64,000 bases of DNA from Streptomyces sp. CGMCC 4.7035 (GTDB lineage: Bacteria; Actinomycetota; Actinomycetes; Streptomycetales; Streptomycetaceae), in contig NZ_CP134053.1 in the NCBI RefSeq assembly GCF_031583065.1, forward strand, positions 868,001 through 932,000. Reading direction: 5' to 3'. This document shows positions 61,104-64,000 of the stretch, one piece after another. How positions within the stretch are numbered: the stretch's first letter is position 1; the number at the start of each line of letters is the position of its first letter. Made by a program: the position numbers and the translations under genes. Below the pieces are notes generated by a model, which did no database searches, was not told the origin of the DNA, and saw nothing but the letters and a program-made list of their open reading frames with translations.

Positions 61104-61904
61104 GTGAGATCCACCGCTGTTCGCCGTACCGCCCTCGCCGCCTCCGCCGCCGCCCTCGCCCTGCTCGCCACCGCCTGCGGCGGCTCCGGGTCGGACGACG
61201 GCAAGGGTGAGGGCGGCAAGGCCGAGGCCGGCAAGGCGGGCAAGGCCGCCTCCGCCGCTCCGGCGGCCGAGGCGCTGACCGCCGCCGAACTGAAGAAGGC
61301 GGCGCTGGTGTCCGGCGACGTCAAGAGCGGCACCGTCACGGACCAGGTGTCGCCCAAGGACTTCGTCAAGCAGAACGAGGTCAAGGCGGACGACGAGGCG
61401 TGCGCGGCGCTGGCGTACGTCCAGTCCGGCACGGTGGTGGGCAAGCCGTCGGCCACGGTGCAGTGGATGTGGGTCGGCGAGCGGGACAAGAGCGCGGCCA
61501 AGAGCGGCGACGTCGAGAAGGACGTGATGAACGCCGCGCTCGACGTGACCTCGGTGCGTGCCACGCTCGCCGCCTACGCGGACGGCGGCGCCGAGAAGGC
61601 GATGGCGGAGCTGGGCAAGGCCGCCGACAGCTGCGCCGGCGGGTTCGCCTTCACCACCCAGGGCGAGAAGGTGAAGGAACTGAAGGTGGCCGAGACGAAG
61701 GCGCCCGAGGGCGCCGACGAGGCGCTGGCCCTGACGCTGACCATCTACGCCGAGGGCACGAAGGCTCCGCTGAAGGTCGTCGTGGCCCGCAAGGGCTCCA
61801 CGATCGCCTACTTCCCCGCCGTGAACCTGGCGTCGGTCGGTTCGGGCAAGGACTTCGACTACCCCACCGACGTGATCCAGGCGCAGCTCACCAAGCTCGG
61901 CTGA
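61104..61904 (+). CDS. Secreted lipoprotein, unknown function
   Basis: 266 residues. The signal peptide RSTAVRRTALAASAAALALL ends in a lipobox with LLATAC, so the Cys at about residue 25 should be lipidated and the protein held on the outer face of the membrane. A Gly/Lys/Ala-rich linker follows, then a folded domain of about 200 residues with two Cys (DEACAAL and DSCAGGF). No family was recognised beyond actinobacterial lipoproteins. GTG 61104 lies about 10 bases after a GAGAGAAAGAG purine tract. The preceding 228-base gap has TTGACT at 61024 but no clear -10. Confidence 0.85.
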   Translation: MRSTAVRRTALAASAAALALLATACGGSGSDDGKGEGGKAEAGKAGKAASAAPAAEALTAAELKKAALVSGDVKSGTVTDQVSPKDFVKQNEVKADDEACAALAYVQSGTVVGKPSATVQWMWVGERDKSAAKSGDVEKDVMNAALDVTSVRATLAAYADGGAEKAMAELGKAADSCAGGFAFTTQGEKVKELKVAETKAPEGADEALALTLTIYAEGTKAPLKVVVARKGSTIAYFPAVNLASVGSGKDFDYPTDVIQAQLTKLG

Positions 61905-62030
61905 TCCTCGCGCGCGGGGTCCGCCCGCCGGGGCGGGTCCCGCGGCGGCTCCCACGGTGGCTCCGCGACGGCTCCCACAGAATTTCCGATTTCGGGCACG
62001 CGGAAGCCATTTCGGGCCGGGACCGGACCG

Positions 62031-62036
62031 TAGGCT
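62031..62036 (+). promoter_or_regulatory. Candidate -10 box for leaderless glmS
   Basis: TAGGCT ends 6 bases before the glmS ATG, and no Shine-Dalgarno sequence is present. Transcription would start at about the ATG. The -35 region is weak. Confidence 0.4.
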
Positions 62037-62042
62037 GCGGCC

Positions 62043-63890
62043 ATGTGCGGAATCGTGGGATACGTGGGACCGCAGTCGGCGCTCGACGTGGTCATGGCGG
62101 GACTGAAGCGGCTGGAGTACCGGGGTTACGACTCGGCGGGCGTCGCCGTGCTCGCGGACGGGGGCCTGGCCGCCGCCAAGAAGGCCGGGAAACTGGTCAA
62201 CTTGGAGAAGGAGCTGGTCGACTGGCCGCTGCCGACCGGCACCACGGGCATCGGACACACCCGGTGGGCCACCCACGGCGGCCCGACCGACGCGAACGCG
62301 CACCCGCATCTCGACAACGCGGGGCGCGTCGCCGTCGTCCACAACGGGATCATCGAGAACTTCGCCCTGCTGCGGGCCGAGCTGGAGGAGCGGGGTCACA
62401 CCCTCACCTCGGAGACGGACACCGAGGTCGTCGCACATCTGCTCGCCGAGGAGTTCTCCGCGACCGCGGACCTCGCGGAGTCGATGCGGCTGGTGTGCCG
62501 ACGGCTGGAGGGCGCGTTCACGCTGGTCGCGGTGCACGCCGACGAGCCGGACGTGGTCGTGGGCGCACGGCGCAACTCGCCGCTCGTGGTCGGCGTCGGC
62601 GAGGGCGAGGCCTTCCTCGCCTCCGACGTGGCCGCGTTCATCGCCCACACCCGGTCGGCGATCGAGCTGGGCCAGGACCAGGTGGTCGAGCTGCGCCGGG
62701 ACGGGGTGACGGTCACCGGTTTCGACGGCCGGCCCGCCGAGGTCCGCACGTACCACGTGGACTGGGACGCCTCGGCCGCCGAGAAGGGCGGCTACGACTA
62801 CTTCATGCTCAAGGAGATCGCCGAGCAGCCCAAGGCGGTCGCCGACACGCTGCTGGGCCGCATCGACGTGTCCGGTTCGCTGAGGCTGGACGAGCTGCGC
62901 ATGACGGCCGCCGAGCTGCGCGAGGTCGACAAGGTCGTCATCGTGGCGTGCGGGACGGCCTTCCACGCCGGGATGATCGCCAAGTACGCCATCGAGCACT
63001 GGACGCGGATCCCGTGCGAGGTGGAGCTGGCCAGCGAGTTCCGCTACCGGGACCCGATCCTCGACCCGCGCACGCTGGTCATCGCCATCTCCCAGTCCGG
63101 CGAGACCATGGACACCCTGATGGCCCTCAGGCACGCCCGCGAACAGGGCTCCAAGGTGCTGGCGATCTGCAACACCAACGGCTCGACGATTCCGCGGGAG
63201 TCGGACGCGGTCCTCTACACGCACGCGGGACCGGAAGTCGCGGTGGCGTCCACGAAGGCGTTCCTCACCCAGCTCGTCGCCTGCTACCTGGTGGCCCTGT
63301 ACCTCGGCCAGGTGCGTGGCACCAAGTGGGGCGACGAGATCCACGTCGTCATCCGCGACCTGTCGCAGATCTCCCGCGAGGTCGAGCGGGTCCTGGAGAC
63401 CATGGAGCCGGTACGGGAGCTGGCGCGTTCGCTCGCCCACAAGAACACCGTGCTGTTCCTGGGCCGGCACGTCGGCTACCCGGTGGCCCTCGAAGGCGCC
63501 CTCAAGCTCAAGGAGTTGGCGTACATGCACGCCGAGGGCTTCGCGGCGGGCGAGCTGAAGCACGGGCCGATCGCGCTGATCGAGGAGGACCTGCCGGTGG
63601 TCGTGGTGGTGCCCTCGCCGCGCGGACGCTCGGTCCTGCACGACAAGATCGTCTCGAACATCCAGGAGATCCGGGCGCGGGGTGCGCGCACGATCGTGAT
63701 CGCGGAGGAGGGGGACGAGGCGGTGGTCCCGTACGCGGACCACCTGATCCGGATCCCGGCCACCCCGACGCTGCTCCAGCCGCTCGTCGCGACCGTGCCG
63801 CTCCAGGTCTTCGCCTGCGAGCTGGCGACGGCGCGGGGGAACGAGGTGGATCAGCCGCGGAACCTGGCGAAGTCGGTGACGGTGGAGTGA
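62043..63890 (+). CDS. glmS: Glutamine-fructose-6-phosphate aminotransferase
   Basis: 615 residues. Cys2 (MCGIVGYVG) is the glutaminase nucleophile after Met removal; RGYDSAG and GHTRWATHG complete the N-terminal amidotransferase domain. Two SIS domains follow (ACGTAFHAGM, SQSGETMDTLMAL, CNTNGSTIPRESD), and the end is QPRNLAKSVTVE. It makes glucosamine-6-phosphate, the entry to amino-sugar synthesis. No glmS ribozyme is present upstream, as expected outside Firmicutes. Confidence 0.97.
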   Translation: MCGIVGYVGPQSALDVVMAGLKRLEYRGYDSAGVAVLADGGLAAAKKAGKLVNLEKELVDWPLPTGTTGIGHTRWATHGGPTDANAHPHLDNAGRVAVVHNGIIENFALLRAELEERGHTLTSETDTEVVAHLLAEEFSATADLAESMRLVCRRLEGAFTLVAVHADEPDVVVGARRNSPLVVGVGEGEAFLASDVAAFIAHTRSAIELGQDQVVELRRDGVTVTGFDGRPAEVRTYHVDWDASAAEKGGYDYFMLKEIAEQPKAVADTLLGRIDVSGSLRLDELRMTAAELREVDKVVIVACGTAFHAGMIAKYAIEHWTRIPCEVELASEFRYRDPILDPRTLVIAISQSGETMDTLMALRHAREQGSKVLAICNTNGSTIPRESDAVLYTHAGPEVAVASTKAFLTQLVACYLVALYLGQVRGTKWGDEIHVVIRDLSQISREVERVLETMEPVRELARSLAHKNTVLFLGRHVGYPVALEGALKLKELAYMHAEGFAAGELKHGPIALIEEDLPVVVVVPSPRGRSVLHDKIVSNIQEIRARGARTIVIAEEGDEAVVPYADHLIRIPATPTLLQPLVATVPLQVFACELATARGNEVDQPRNLAKSVTVE

Positions 63891-64000
63891 GTTTTTAGGG
63901 CGTCGATGAAGGTGGTGAAGGCTCCGGTCGGGAAGGAGAGGGTTCCGTAGGCCGGGGCCTTTGAGTCGCGGATGGCTATGTGGGTGGGGCGGGTTGCGGT
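63851..64000 (-). CDS. DUF397 protein, truncated by the window edge
   Basis: The frame enters from the right edge and reads RPTHIAIRDSKAPAYGTL, then FPTGAFTTFIDAL, the C-terminal DUF397 pattern, and stops at 63851-63853. It overlaps the convergent glmS 3' end by 40 bases. A WhiJ-like XRE gene would be expected just beyond the edge. Confidence 0.72.
   Translation of the reverse strand, partial: TATRPTHIAIRDSKAPAYGTLSFPTGAFTTFIDALKTHSTVTDFARFRG

Overview
The window is high-GC DNA with many GTG starts. It carries the actinobacterial str, S10, spc and alpha ribosomal operons, WhiJ-type regulators, DUF397 and DUF6247 proteins and typical Streptomyces intergenic hairpins. It is most likely chromosomal core sequence of a Streptomyces or close relative. 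No tRNA, rRNA, CRISPR array, insertion sequence or attachment site was seen.

Left part (1-17 kb): the 3' end of a nonribosomal peptide synthetase (NRPS) gene cluster. A synthetase cut by the window edge is predicted to load Ser and then Asn through two dual condensation/epimerisation domains. A translationally coupled terminal gene (C-T-thioesterase) lacks an adenylation domain and has a one-base frame break. A PLP-dependent dehydratase-like gene follows. Next come a two-gene ABC exporter divergent from a two-component system, a cold-shock-domain protein, and a divergent pair for polyprenyl-phosphate sugar synthesis and sugar transfer; the transferase appears frame-broken.

Middle (17-36.8 kb): the str operon (rpsL-rpsG-fusA-tuf) with a clear promoter and terminator. 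An accessory segment follows, holding an SDR, a soluble PAS kinase / lone receiver / membrane coiled-coil cassette, a 2OG-Fe(II) oxygenase, an acyltransferase, a Uma2 protein, a frame-broken winged-helix-like gene and a WhiJ/AbaA-type triad. The standout is a two-gene RNA-repair locus at 31.1-35.6 kb: an RNA ligase-polynucleotide kinase fusion, then a 928-residue protein joining DUF504/MJ1316, endonuclease/exonuclease/phosphatase, 2H phosphoesterase and nucleotidyltransferase domains. A DUF6247 gene with a short, probably truncated toxin-like partner precedes the S10 operon.

Right part (36.8-64 kb): S10 genes (rpsJ to rpsQ), a 487-base hairpin-rich spacer, spc genes (rplN to rplO), secY-adk, map, infA-rpmJ-rpsM-rpsK-rpoA-rplQ, truA, a membrane-anchored protein, rplM-rpsI, glmM, a DUF389 protein, coaA, a lipoprotein, glmS and an edge-truncated DUF397 gene. 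Thus translation, protein export, and the first (glmS) and later (glmM) steps of UDP-GlcNAc supply lie side by side. The str and S10 leaders share a nearly identical 25-base hairpin element, which may be a common control site.
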